Positions 32,813-43,796 of a stretch of DNA of 64,000 bases are shown here, piece after piece (positions within the stretch are counted from its first letter, which is position 1; each line of letters begins with the position of its first letter). The DNA is from Chrysoperla carnea. Taxonomy: Eukaryota; Arthropoda; Insecta; Neuroptera; Chrysopidae. The position numbers were made by a program, and so were the translations under genes. The notes beneath the pieces were generated by a model. It had not been told where the DNA came from, made no database searches, and saw nothing but the letters and a program-made list of their open reading frames with translations. The stretch is taken from positions 139,321,172 to 139,385,171 of the forward strand of contig NC_058337.1 in assembly GCF_905475395.1 (NCBI RefSeq). Reading direction: 5' to 3'.

Positions 32813-33808
32813 ATGGATGAAGAGCTAACGAAAAATATTATTAAATCTGCAAAGGCTATACGTAAAAAATACAAGCAAATAAAAACAGGTCAAATTGAAT
32901 CTGACATTGTGTTGGAAAAAAATTTGAAGCCTTTAACTGAACCTTTGAAAGAAATTGTTGCTGAAATTAAACAAAAACTAATAAAAAGTGAAATGTTAAC
33001 GCCTAAATTAGAAACAAACAAAAGTGAAACACCAGAAACATTTATTAAGGAAAGTCCATTATTTTTACCATCTGATGAAGAAGAAGTTTTCACCACAACA
33101 CCTACACGTCCTGAATCAGCGCAAATTTCAGCGAGACGATTATTATCTGAACCAAAAGGACGTGAAGAAATTGAAAATTTTTTTTCACATGGATTTCACT
33201 TTGGAGATTTAGCTGGCGAATATCTTAAACGCACACTAACTGCTGCTAATACTATTGATAATACATATGGTCCCCACTTTGACAATGATAAATGGTACAT
33301 AGGTAACTCTGAGTTCAAAATTAATGGAAATGATTTTGAAATTAACGATACAAAGTATAATGGTACACGTGGTTTGTATGAGTTATTATTTATGAAAATA
33401 CCAGATAATGATTTGTATACAGAGAATGATTTAAATAAATATGGATATATTTTGCGAACTACTAATGCCCATAAACGTCAATATGACATTAACAAACAGA
33501 TAAATGCTAACAAAAGTTATAAATATACTCACATTATTAGTAAATTATTTCCAACCATGCATCAAAAACGTGTACAATCTACCTCTATTACTAAACCATT
33601 GATGAGCAGGAAAAGAATTAAAACCACTGAAGGTATGGGCTTAATGCAAGTAACTGATAACATCAATCACACTTATTGGGATAATCCAAATGAGCTAGTA
33701 AATAGGCTTCGATTACTCATTGCATCACAAGAAGCGGGCAATACAAGTCATAATAATGAAATTATATCAATAATTGAAGAGATGAAAGAGGCCAAAATTA
33801 TATTATAA
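32813..33808 (+). other. Polinton part: DUF8207-like protein
   Basis: About 331 codons from MDEELTKNIIKSAKAI. The N-terminal half is low-complexity and charged; the C-terminal half has the block GPHFDNDKWYIGNS, YNGTRGLYELLFMKIP and TNAHKRQYD, seen in many insect Polintons (the DUF8207 domain, from memory). Function unknown, perhaps virion-associated. Confidence 0.6.
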
Positions 33809-33845
33809 ATACCCAATACATGAAAGGAATGTAATAATTATAATT

Positions 33846-34280
33846 ATGAGTGTTGATAAGTTTGGTCGATCAAATAAGCGTACCTTGCAGGATCTGCATG
33901 GTTTTCATTTAACTGCAAACGGAGATTATGATTTAAAAAACAAAAGAATTACAAATTTAAACAATCCTCAGCATGATAATGATGCTATAAATAAACTGTA
34001 TTTGGAAACTGCATTAAAAACACTTGAATTGAATAGTGACACAGTACTTGAGATAGATAAAATTAGTAAAAGTATAGATGAAATTTCTAAAGTGATCTTA
34101 AAATTAAATCCAAATTTAAGCAATAATGTAGAAAAGTGTTTGAAAGACGTTACATTAATAAAAAATAAAATTAGTGATCTAACCGTTAAAATAAATAATT
34201 CATCAAATCTAACAGATAAATTTCAAAAATATATTGATTTTATTTTCGTTCATCTAAAGATTGATAAAACTAAAATCTAA
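33846..34280 (+). other. Polinton part: small fibre-like coiled-coil protein
   Basis: 144 codons; GDYDLKNKRITNLNNPQHDNDAINK resembles tail-fibre shaft repeats, and the rest is predicted coiled coil from its heptad-like leucines and isoleucines. Attachment or structural role is inferred only. Confidence 0.45.
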
Positions 34281-34290
34281 AAAATCAATT

Positions 34291-34644
34291 ATGAGTAAAC
34301 AACAAATTTTAAACGAATTACATAAACCAGCGCGTAGAAATTTTAAACGAAGGTGGGTAGTTATAAAAGGATTAGATGACTTATGGCAAGCCGATCTTGT
34401 TGAAATGGGTCGACATGCACAAGAAAATAAAGGATATAAATATTTATTAACTGTTATCGATACATTTTCAAAATATGCATGGGCGGTGCCAATAAAAAAT
34501 AAAACAGCAGATGAAGTTTGTACTGCAATGATGACAATTTTTAAAGATGGCCGTCTGCCAACCAATTTACAAACAGACGATGGGACGGAATTTTTTAATA
34601 CAAAATTTCGAAAGTTAATGAATAAATATAACATGGTGTCCTGA
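34291..34644 (+). other. Polinton part: integrase N-terminal and core region
   Basis: The frame has LWQADLVEMG (first catalytic Asp), YLLTVIDTFSKYAWAVPIKNK and LQTDDGTEFFN (second Asp), the rve integrase core. It ends next to the capsid-like part. Fossil. Confidence 0.8.
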
Positions 34645-34684
34645 AAATAATATAGATATTTCTACAGGAAACTTTAATTTTTGT

Positions 34685-35452
34685 GTGCCATTAAAAATGC
34701 TACTGGGATTTGCAGAGGATTATAAAAAAATTATTGTCAAAGCAAAACATGAATTAATATTAATTCGTGCTCGTAATGATAATGATGCAATTATTTCAGC
34801 AACTGATTCTGTAAACTTCAATATTACTAAACTACAATGGAGAGTTGCACATATACAAATTCAAGATGAGCATAAATTAGCATTGCATAAATTCATTAAT
34901 AGTGGTCGATCGATTCAAATGAGTTTTAGAAGTTGGAACATGTATGAGTATCCAGTTTTACCTACTACTACACATCATATTTGGACTGTTAAAACATCAT
35001 CACAATTAGAAAAACCAAGATATGTTATCTTTGCTTTTCAAAATAATCGTAGAAATGATAAAACTAAAAATGCGAGTGAATTTGATCATGGAAATTTGTC
35101 AGATATAAAAGTATATTTAAACTCAGAATCATTCCCTTATGATGATTTGAATATTGATTTCAACAAAAACAAATTTGCATTACTGTATGATATGTATGCT
35201 AGATTCCAACAATCATATTATGCAACTCAAAATCAACCATTATTAACACCTAAAGAGTTTAAGAATAAAGCACCTATTATTGTACTGGATTGTTCTTTTC
35301 AAGTTGAAGACATAAAGACAGGACCTGTTGATCTCAAAATAGAGTTCAAAACCGCATCGAATATTTCATCAAATACCACAGCATATTGTTTAATTTTACA
35401 TGATCGAATAATTGATTATAATCCATTGACTAATGAAGTAAAAAAGCTTTAA
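34685..35452 (+). other. Polinton part: capsid-like protein region
   Basis: A 255-codon frame with PRYVIFAFQNNRR, LSDIKVYLNSESFPYDDLNIDF and FALLYDMYARFQ, matching the C-terminal jelly-roll half of Polinton/NCLDV-type major capsid proteins. The N-terminal half is not seen. Fossil. Confidence 0.65.
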
Positions 35453-36059
35453 TTAACTTTGTATAATAAATAATTTATCAATAAAAGTAATAAAACATAT
35501 CAAATTGTATTTTTTATTTAATATGTCTTAAAACATATCTTCCAAAAATGTAACATAAATTGAAGTATCTTGTTTGAATGTGTTTAAGGAAAAAATGTAG
35601 GTAAACGCTAATGGTTTGCTTCTGGATGATTGATGATGATTGCTAACTATTGCTTAGAAAAATAAAAACTTCGAGTTGGATTCGAACCAACAACCTTCTT
35701 TTCAACAGTTGTTTTCTTATTTAGTAAATAACTGTTGAAAAGTGCTTCAACCATTTAAGCTACCGAAGCTTTAAATTATTAAATTAAATTTAAAGTATAC
35801 ATGAAAATTTGATTCGAATTAGTAGTTTAATTGCTACGAAATGCTGTTAATAATTTACAAATTGTTACATATTTTGCATATATTTTTTTAAATATTGATT
35901 AAGTTATGATGACAACATTTATATCTATCAAACCACAAAAAATAATTTTTTTCCTTATATATATGATGTGTATATAAAGCAATTGATTTTACTACATTTC
36001 ATCACATTTTTTACAAATTTTTTGAAAGTGTTAAATATTTTAAACAGTGTAACGCAAAA
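35453..36059. other. Non-coding stretch inside the Polinton
   Basis: AT-rich, no frame worth reporting. It contains the tRNA-like unit listed at 35668-35769. Confidence 0.6.
35668..35769 (-). tRNA. tRNA-like sequence with an intron-like hairpin
   Basis: Minus strand: 7-bp acceptor (GCTTCGG with TCGAAGT), D arm GCTT...AAGC, and a perfect T arm GTTGGTTCGAATCCAAC. The anticodon arm is replaced by a 13-bp perfect hairpin (CTTTTCAACAGTT with AACTGTTGAAAAG) enclosing 19 bases, like an intron-containing nuclear tRNA. A CAA (Leu) anticodon is possible but the U33 position does not fit cleanly. Confidence 0.5.
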
Positions 36060-36449
36060 ATGGATAGTTTACAGGTATTTTTAAAAAATAAAAAAACAAA
36101 CGATATTTTATTTAAAAATAATATACCATTGATTCCATCATTATATACTATGCAACCATGTAAAAATAATAAAAAATTTATACAAAAATTAATTGAAGAG
36201 ACAATTGAAGAGACAATTGAAGAGTGCATAGGTCATAATGGTAATTTATTGCAATATTTACAACAAATTTTTCCATTGGCTGCAATGGAAAAAATAGATG
36301 ATATTGTACCATTGTTGATGCAGACAAAAAGATTTGAGATGTTTGATGTACAGACATACAAAATGGTATTCAAAAAATACTGCTCATTTTCCACATGGGA
36401 AATAAGTAGTGATTCGAATAATAGTGAAGATGATGATGGATTCAATTAA
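36060..36449 (+). other. Polinton part: unknown 129-residue protein
   Basis: Contains a threefold ETIEETIEEC-type acidic repeat and a helical C-terminal half ending in an acidic tail. No recognised domain; a death-fold-like helical domain is conceivable but unsupported. Confidence 0.4.
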
Positions 36450-36507
36450 AGGTAACAATCATACAACAAAATAATAATAATCATAAAAATTTTATTTTTT
36501 AATAATA

Positions 36508-37233
36508 TTGCAGATAATACAAATGTTTAAGTGTCCAGTATGCTATGATTATTTTACTGGACCAATATATGGATGTGATGAAAATGATCATGCAGTTTGT
36601 AGTACATGCGTTCCACAACTACAACAAAATATGTGTCCAATTTGTCGTTGTAGAATCACATCAACAAAAAGAAACTTGACGATGGAACGTATGTATGATA
36701 TACAAATCGTTTGTCCAAACGATATCTGTAAACAAACCATAAAAATTAGAGACCTACATAATCATATTTGTTTAAGTATTGATGATAGGGAAGCTGTTGT
36801 AATGAGGTATTGTTGTGTGGACGAATGTTATTGGGAGTTCACCAACATACCTGCATTCATACAGCATTTACAAAAAATACATAATAATTGTAATATTATA
36901 CATACTGCTACAAATAATCTTAACATAATTGTAAATGTAAATGTTACTACCTTGGAACATGATTATTTGATGTTATTAAATATTTTATCAAATTATTTTG
37001 TTTTAAAATGTGAGGAATTCGCAGATTCTTATGAATTTCTAATTATTCCAGTAAATATTAAAAGTAATTACTGCTTTAAATTGGAATTTCATGTGGAAGA
37101 ACAATCGATTATTCATAATTTTTGTGTAAGACCTGGTCATACACGAAAAATATCAATACCGAAATGTATGTTATATAGTTATATAGGAAACAATCATTTA
37201 GTGTTTAATATATGTTTATGGGAAAAATTATAA
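36508..37233 (+). other. Polinton part: SIAH-like RING protein
   Basis: 241 codons. RING finger CPVCYDYFTGPIYGC...CSTC...CPICRCRI followed by a SIAH-type zinc-finger stretch (CPNDICKQTIKIRDLHNHIC) and a C-terminal beta-rich region. Suggests an E3 ubiquitin ligase acquired from a eukaryote. Confidence 0.7.
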
Positions 37234-37282
37234 AAAAAATGTTACTTACTTCATAGTTCTTATTTAATAAAATTATGTGTTT

Positions 37283-37990
37283 TTATTTAACAATGTTGTA
37301 TTCATCTAAAATATCCAACTCATTATTAATCAATAATTTCCAATAGTTAATTCTATCCAATATTTCCCATTTTATCTCCCCAACAAATACATATCCATTG
37401 TTGATATTTTCATCGTTTTGAATCCATACAGAACCATTCTCATAATTAATTGATATGAAATTATAATTATCAGCATAATTAATATCACATAGTTTCTCTA
37501 TTTCATTATTTAATATAAACAATAAATCGGAGTTAAGTTTTATAAAATTTTGAATATGCTGATTTAAATATTGTTGCAAATTAATGGTATCACGTTTACG
37601 TCGTTCTATGATTTCAACATTTTCGGTACTTACGTAATCATTTTCTACACTGTCTTTTGACTTTAACATTTTAACCAATTTATTAAGCGAATTTAATTGA
37701 TCATTTACATTTTTATTTGTATATGAAGTGAAAAAGTCTGAATTAATTTTTTTTAAATTATTTGAATCACTATCGTTGTCTGTATCATTTTTCAAATTGT
37801 AATAATTATTGTAAATCTTTTTTACCGTACCATAATTTGAAAGAGCTTGAATCTCTGAATTGAAGATATTTTGTTGCTGAGGACTTACGTTATCCAACAA
37901 CGCGTTAACAGTTATGTTACTAGTATTTAAAAAAAAAAAATAAAATAGAGGAAAACCCATTTTAAAATAGTTAATTGTTATGTTAACCAT
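37283..37990 (-). other. Polinton part: secreted or envelope-like protein
   Basis: Minus-strand 235-codon frame with an N-terminal hydrophobic signal (KMGFPLFYFFFLNTSNITVNA) and an internal basic ERRKRD site that looks like a furin-type cleavage motif. Hydrophilic helical remainder. Role unknown. Confidence 0.4.
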
Positions 37991-38100
37991 TTTTGATTTA
38001 ATATTTATTATTTGTAAACGTTTAATTATTTTTCCCAGTATTTAAATAGGATGAAAATATTTATTAAATTAACCTTTGGTATGCTTTAGTTGCAAATTTT

Positions 38101-39168
38101 AATCAATACATATTTTCTTTATTTTCCAAAATTTTTTGCTAAATTTGCATATTAATTTATAAATCAAATTAATCTTTGACATACTGATTAAAATTTTCCT
38201 CTTTAATTAAGGAGTTATCAATAATAAAATAACAAAATTTGCTAATTATTTTTTTATTTTATTTTATTACATATGAAAAATACAATTATAATAACAATAA
38301 ATTTGGACAGTAATACATCATTTCCTTAAATAATAAATATACAAAATCACCCCATGTTTCTCCAATAGTTTCTATCGAATATTGAAGTTCATCAAGTGTA
38401 CATGGTTTTTTATTAATCATACGACATGTAAAAACATTAAGTTTAAAAATAATTGATTTTATATCTATTTTTACATAATATTCTACTATGATTGATATAA
38501 TATCACTTATTCCATACAATTCCATGATGGTTTCCAGTTTTAAAATTATTTTATCATTTAGTATCAGAATTTTTTGTTATTTACTTTACACAGTTTTAAC
38601 AATATTTCATTAACATTAAAATATACAATATCATCACTACATACATGATTGTTTAATAAATATACCATAATATAAGGTTTGAGCTCTATGAATAAAAACC
38701 ATTCTCTTGGTGACATAAATATTTTATACTTTCGAGATGAAATCACAATTTTTGTTTCCAATGTTGTTGCTGAAGCTTCCATTCCAACAGAAATTTTTCT
38801 TACAGGATTTAAGTGATGTATTCTTTCCAATATCATATTGTTGGATTCCAATTATTGTATTTTCTTTACTTTTTTGTTACTACTCTAATTACCACTTTGA
38901 TATTTAAAAAAAATGTCTAAACAAATTCCAAATCCCACGAATTATAAGCATTTTTCCCTTTTACAATCATAAAAATATCATTGCCGGACGTTTTAATTTC
39001 GTCAATATCAGACGGCTTTAGCTTTTGATATCTGTTTGGTAAAAACAACAACACATTCTCCAATTCCACAACCCATTTTTGCCCATGTTTTGTTTTAAAG
39101 GACTGAATATCATATACCAAGTGCGGCTTATTCAACTCTATATCTTCATACTTTCCAAATTCTTTATA
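38101..39168 (-). repeat. Direct duplication inside the Polinton, copy B
   Basis: Nearly identical to 31287-32355. In this copy the outer frame (39216-38917) has its own start, MIKVFTMADVINAC, so this looks like the original and copy A the derivative. Confidence 0.85.
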
Positions 39169-39434
39169 AATGTCACAAGCGTTAATAACATCAGCCATTG
39201 TAAATACTTTAATCAAAAATAAAAAATTCTAATTCAAAAACAAATTTCAACACAATAATAATAAAAAAACATTTCTGAACCAACTATTTATACCAAAAAA
39301 AAAAAACACACATGCTCATCATATCACTAACCATCAACCATCATCCACAAAATCCCTGCCCATCCTGCAGTGTGCGCACAAAAAAGTCTTTCTTTGTCTT
39401 TGTGGTTTTATACAAATTATTCAATATGTGCTTT

Positions 39435-40043
39435 TCGCTAACCGCCAGCCGTCGACCGTCGACCGTCGACCGCATACCCCCGCCTCGGGCGTCCGCGCAC
39501 GTCATTCTTTTTTCCAGTTTGATTTTTTTTTATTTTTCATCACAACAAAAAATATTCCCCTTTTTCCTCACCACACACACATACTATCTTCTTTCCTGTT
39601 ATTGTCTTTTTACCGCCAAAAATGCGGTTTTCACTAATTAACCACAATACGTCTTCCTTCCTATCATCATCCATCCACTTTTTGCGGTTTCACAAATCTA
39701 CCACAATATCCTATCTGTCTATTTTTTAACCACTAACTTTACATTCTTTTTTTTCATGTTTTTCAATTTCAATTCTCTGCTTTTTACGATGCCATACATG
39801 CGTTTTTGTATGCCATCTTCAAGATTTTTCACTTCCGGGCCAGCTCTATTCCTTATCAGCTTCTAACCACAAACATATTCATATTATTTCTATACTACAC
39901 CGGAAGTTAATCACAATTTTTCTCCATGTTATATCCACAAACATATTCATATTATTTCTATACTACACCGGAAGTAAATCACAATTTTTCTCCATGTTAA
40001 ATCTTATGGAAAAGTGATTTGGAATCGGCTTTACTAACCTACT
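39435..40043 (-). repeat. Right terminal inverted repeat of the Polinton-like element
   Basis: 609 bp, inverted copy of 28173-28785; ends CCTACT at 40043, followed by the target duplication ATGAGA. Confidence 0.9.
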
Positions 40044-40055
40044 ATGAGATAAAAA

Positions 40056-40584
40056 ATAAATAAGTAAGGAATGTCAGAGCATCAAATAACAATGGTCAGT
40101 TTAGATGAATTAGTTAGCCCCGATCACCAATATCGTAAATTTAAAAGTTTATTTAAGTTTAAAACAGTTGAAAGAGAGTTATTAGCGATAGAATCTGAGG
40201 CTAATTATAAAGGTTACGAGATATTGCGGTTATTTAAATGTTTACTTTTACAATTGATGTAAGACTTATCTGACCTGGAATTAGAACGTTATTTAGCTGA
40301 TAGTAATGCTGGTAAATGGTTTTGTGATTTTGCTCTTACAGAGAAGACGCCAGATTATAGTGTGTTTAGTAAAATACGTAAAAAAATAGGCACTATCTTA
40401 CTATCTAAAATATTTGCAAAACTCAGAGAGCAATTACGATTCCAAGGTTATATGAGTGAAGTATTTACATTTGTAGATGCCTCTCATTTAATCTCAAAAG
40501 CTAGCCTTTGGGAAGAACGTGATGAATTGAGGAAACAAAAATATGACAGGCTAAATAACGAGACTTTGGCTAAAGTTGCGAATG
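40056..40584 (+). pseudogene. IS5-family transposase, copy 1, 3' lost
   Basis: ATG 40071 (MSEHQITMVSLDELV) opens a DDE transposase with an in-frame TAA at 40260-40262 (LLLQLM then DLSDLELERYLADS), continuing through KTPDYSVFSKIRKKIG to the catalytic TFVDASHLI and to KVAND at 40584. There IS200 copy 2 begins and the rest never resumes. The second copy at 58506 has the same stop. Upstream AATAAGTAAGG is shared by both copies and marks the element end. Confidence 0.8.
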
Positions 40585-41169
40585 ATCAATTACTACCGTC
40601 TAAAGCCGGTAGTTTGGTTTACGCTTGCAAAGCAGATTAAAAGCGTAAACGCTAAAACTCTGATATTCTTAATTTTCATCTTTTTTATGATATTCTTCTT
40701 GTTGCTCTATATACTTCTGTACTGCTTCTGAATTCACATTACCAACTGTAACAACAAAATACCCTCTAGCCCAAAGATGTTGACCCCAATATCGCTTACG
40801 AAGTAGTTCAAATTCCTGTAGCAATTTACGACTACTCTTTCCTTTAATATATTGTAACACCTTAGATATTGAGATACTCGGTGGAACTGATACTAATATA
40901 TGTACATGATCAGGACTTATGCTGCCACTAATTATATCTATGTAATTAGCTGCACATATTTCCTGAATTACTTCCCTTGCTCTACTTGCTATTTGCCCAG
41001 TTAAAACTCTATACCTGTACTTTGTACAAAACACTATATGATACTTTAAATCATAAAAGCTATGAGACCCTCTCCTATATTCCATCTCTTCCTCTAGTAA
41101 CCTATTAGATAGATTATACTAAAGTGTTCGCCTAAAGGCGAGGGTGTTAACCCTATCCCACTTAACTAC
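40585..41169 (-). mobile_element. IS200/IS605-type element, copy 2
   Basis: Both ends are present, but the left end is preceded by ACGG rather than TTAT, and flanking sequences do not match each other: IS5 on one side and valS on the other. This copy therefore sits at a deletion or recombination joint. Confidence 0.9.
40669..41085 (-). CDS. tnpA: IS200 transposase TnpA, copy 2, altered C-terminus
   Basis: 138 residues; HUH block DHVHILVSVP and the VLQYIKGKS tyrosine region are intact. The last residues are changed (HKKDEN instead of HKKDDFRISEF) by a small indel. Possibly still functional. Confidence 0.85.
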   Translation of the reverse strand: MEYRRGSHSFYDLKYHIVFCTKYRYRVLTGQIASRAREVIQEICAANYIDIISGSISPDHVHILVSVPPSISISKVLQYIKGKSSRKLLQEFELLRKRYWGQHLWARGYFVVTVGNVNSEAVQKYIEQQEEYHKKDEN

Positions 41170-42837
41170 CCGTTAGTGCAGCAAGATAAAGGCACAGGGC
41201 TTGTTATGTGCTGCACTTTCGGTGATCAAACAGATATTATTTGGTGGAAAACGCATAATCTGCCTTTGAATACTATTATTACCAAAAAAGGTACGATAGA
41301 TTTCCCTCATGAGATCGGAATAGACGGCTTAAAAATAAAAGAAGCAAGAAGCAAGATAATAGATATTTTAAAAGAGCAAGAATTGCTTGTTAAGCAAGAA
41401 GAGATTACCCAAACTGTTAAATGTGCTGAGCGTTCAGGTGCACCTCTTGAAGTACTAACTGTGCCACAATGGTTTGTTAAAACTATATCGCATAAAGATG
41501 AGCTATTAAAAAGAGCAAACGAACTAAATTGGCATCCTAAAAATATGAAGATTCGTTTAGACAACTGGATTAATGCCATATCTTGGGACAGGTGTATAAG
41601 CAGGCAGCGTTATTTTGGCGTGCCATTTCCTGTTTGGTATTCTAAAAGAATCGGCGAAGAGGGTAAAATTTTATATGCCGCTATCTCGCAGTTACCTGTT
41701 GATCCTTTAAAGGATTTGCCTATTGGCTATAGCAAAGATGAAGTAGAGCCTGACTTAGACGTTATGGATACTTGGGCAACTAGCTCTGTTTCGCCGCAAC
41801 TTTCAACATGGGGTATTTCTGATGAGTTTGCCGTGAATAAGGATAGGCATAATAACTTATTCCCAATGGATTTAAGACCTCAAGCACATGAGATTATTAG
41901 AACTTGGGCATTCTATACTATCTTAAAAGCTCATCTACATCAAAATACTCTACCATGGAAAAATATTATGGTAAGTGGTTGGTGTTTGGCTGAAGATCGT
42001 AGTAAAATGTCTAAATCCAAAGGAAATGTATTAGTACTGGAAAAATTGCTAGAGCAATACGGTTCTGATGTTATACGTTATTGGTCTGCTAATTCGAAAT
42101 TAGGAGCTGACACTGCCTATTCAGATGCCGTAATGAAAAATGGTAAAAGGCTTGTTAATAAGCTGTGGAATGCTGCTAAATTTGTCTCGCAACATTTTGA
42201 TAAATTATCTGATGAAGACAAAAAAGCAAATCTTATATATGTGAAAGAAAAAATTGCTCATGAATTCGATCAGTGGATAATTAATAAATTAGTAGAGCTA
42301 GTAAACAATGCAACAAACGAGTTGCAAAATTATGAATATGCTAACGCTATGCATTTAACGGAAAAATTTTTCTGGTCAGTATTTTGTGATAATTATTTAG
42401 AAATCAGTAAAACACGTGCTTATGATGAAGAAAATAAAAACCCTAGCGGACAATATAGTAGCATATTAACGCTTTATCACGTCATGCAAACCCTACTTAA
42501 ACTATTTGCACCATTTATGCCACATATTACCGAGGAGTTGTATCAAATATTATATAGTGAAAATTTTATTCACATTAAAGGTAAGTGGATTAATTATGGT
42601 AATTTAAACTATAAAATAGATGCAACACAGCCAGAAGGTTTGCTTGAGATTTTAGATCATGTTAGAAAATTTAAAGCTGAAAAGAATCTATCCATAAAAG
42701 CAGAAGTACAATTGCTTGAAGTTAGCGGCATTGAATTATCCGAAGAATTGACATCAGATTTAAAAAATGTTACATCAGCAAAAGAAGTAAAATTTAAACC
42801 AACAAATGATGAAATTAAAGTCAGTATTCTCACCTAA
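41170..42837 (+). pseudogene. valS: Valyl-tRNA synthetase, N-terminal third missing
   Basis: About 555 of an expected 810 or so residues. The open frame begins right at the IS200 copy 2 end ([20 protein letters not shown], part of the editing domain) and runs intact through [28 protein letters not shown], the KMSKSKGN motif and the anticodon-binding domain to 42837. The HIGH motif and first catalytic half are absent, so it could not charge tRNA-Val. It overlaps the following licD-like gene by 32 bases. Confidence 0.9.
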
Positions 42838-43551
42838 AAATATTTTAGGCTCTATTCTTTTGCTTTTTGCTAGTATATTTTTTTATACTCACGTGCTTGA
42901 GCATGATTGGCGTTATAAAGTGCCAACCGATGAAGAAGTAAAAAAATATAGAATTAGTGAGAATACGGCTCTCTCACTCTATCAAATAATGAAAGATACT
43001 CATGAGTTGTTAACTAAGCACAATATTAATTATTGGATAGACGGAGGCACCTTGCTTGGAGCAGTTCGTCATCAAGGTATAATACCTTATGATGATGATC
43101 TTGATATTGGCATAATGCAGGAAGATGAGATAAGGCTACAACAAATATTTCCTGAGTTTCAAAAACTAGGCTATTCTATTTCTCATGATCTAGCTTATGC
43201 AATATGCCAAAATGGCTGTATTGATATTTATACTTTTCAAAAAGACCAAAATAAATTTATTCATTCTAACTTAAAAACACGCACTCAATATCCTAATGAT
43301 TTCTTTTATGATCATGAATTATTGCCTTTAAAAAAATATAAATTTGGTGATATAGAAGTTTATGGTCCTTATAACCCAAAGGAAAATCTAGATAGATAAT
43401 ATCCTGAATGGGATAAATATGCGGTAATACATCATCCACACAATTTTCATTTGCTTTTTCTAGCAAATATCGAGAAAAAAACTAAATTCATATTAACGCC
43501 AGAATTATTAAAACCGGCTACAGTCACCAAGCCATTGGAAAATCGTCACTA
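42806..43551 (+). pseudogene. LicD-family phosphotransferase, nonsense codon
   Basis: Membrane-anchored (helix [16 protein letters not shown]) LicD/fukutin-type nucleotidyltransferase-fold enzyme, likely adding a phosphorylated group to a surface glycan. The signature [20 protein letters not shown] then [10 protein letters not shown] holds the catalytic aspartates. A TAA at 43397-43399 interrupts before [16 protein letters not shown]; the frame continues to 43551. Families of this type run about 230-250 residues. Start chosen at ATG 42806. Confidence 0.8.
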
Positions 43552-43796
43552 GATGATATCTACAAACTAGAATTATTAGAAATAGTAGAGAACCTACTAC
43601 AGATATAAAAGTATTATTAGCTTAAAAATTTTACACAAGAATAATTGCATTAAAAATTGCTATAGCTCATAATAGTTAATTTAAATTAACTATTATGAAA
43701 AATTATGAGCAGCAAGCTTGAAATAATATTAAACTATTATAATAATATATCAGCTTTTTCAACATGCTTATGGAAAAGTACTAATGCACTTGCAAG
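43552..43796. other. Intergenic, nothing recognised
   Basis: AT-rich; contains an inverted repeat CATAATAGTTAATTTAAATTAACTATTATG (43670-43699), possibly a terminator-like or regulatory hairpin. Confidence 0.4.

Larger units (their letters stand above)
28173..40043. mobile_element. Polinton/Maverick-like element, broken
   Basis: An 11,871-bp element with AG...CT termini, inverted terminal repeats of about 610 bp and a 6-bp target duplication ATGAGA (28167-28172 and 40044-40049), all hallmarks of Polintons. Recognisable parts: the C-terminal part of a protein-primed family B DNA polymerase, integrase pieces in both orientations (one with a chromodomain), a capsid-like protein, a DUF8207-like protein, a BIR protein, a RING protein, and several unknown frames. 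Protease and packaging ATPase are not seen. The element is a rearranged fossil with several breaks. The two terminal repeats are about 98% alike by eye, so insertion is not ancient. Confidence 0.85.

Noticed and set aside
39312-39641. ORFs overlapping the right Polinton repeat
   Set aside because: They run through the terminal repeat and low-complexity sequence; the mirrored left repeat has no matching frame of the same kind.
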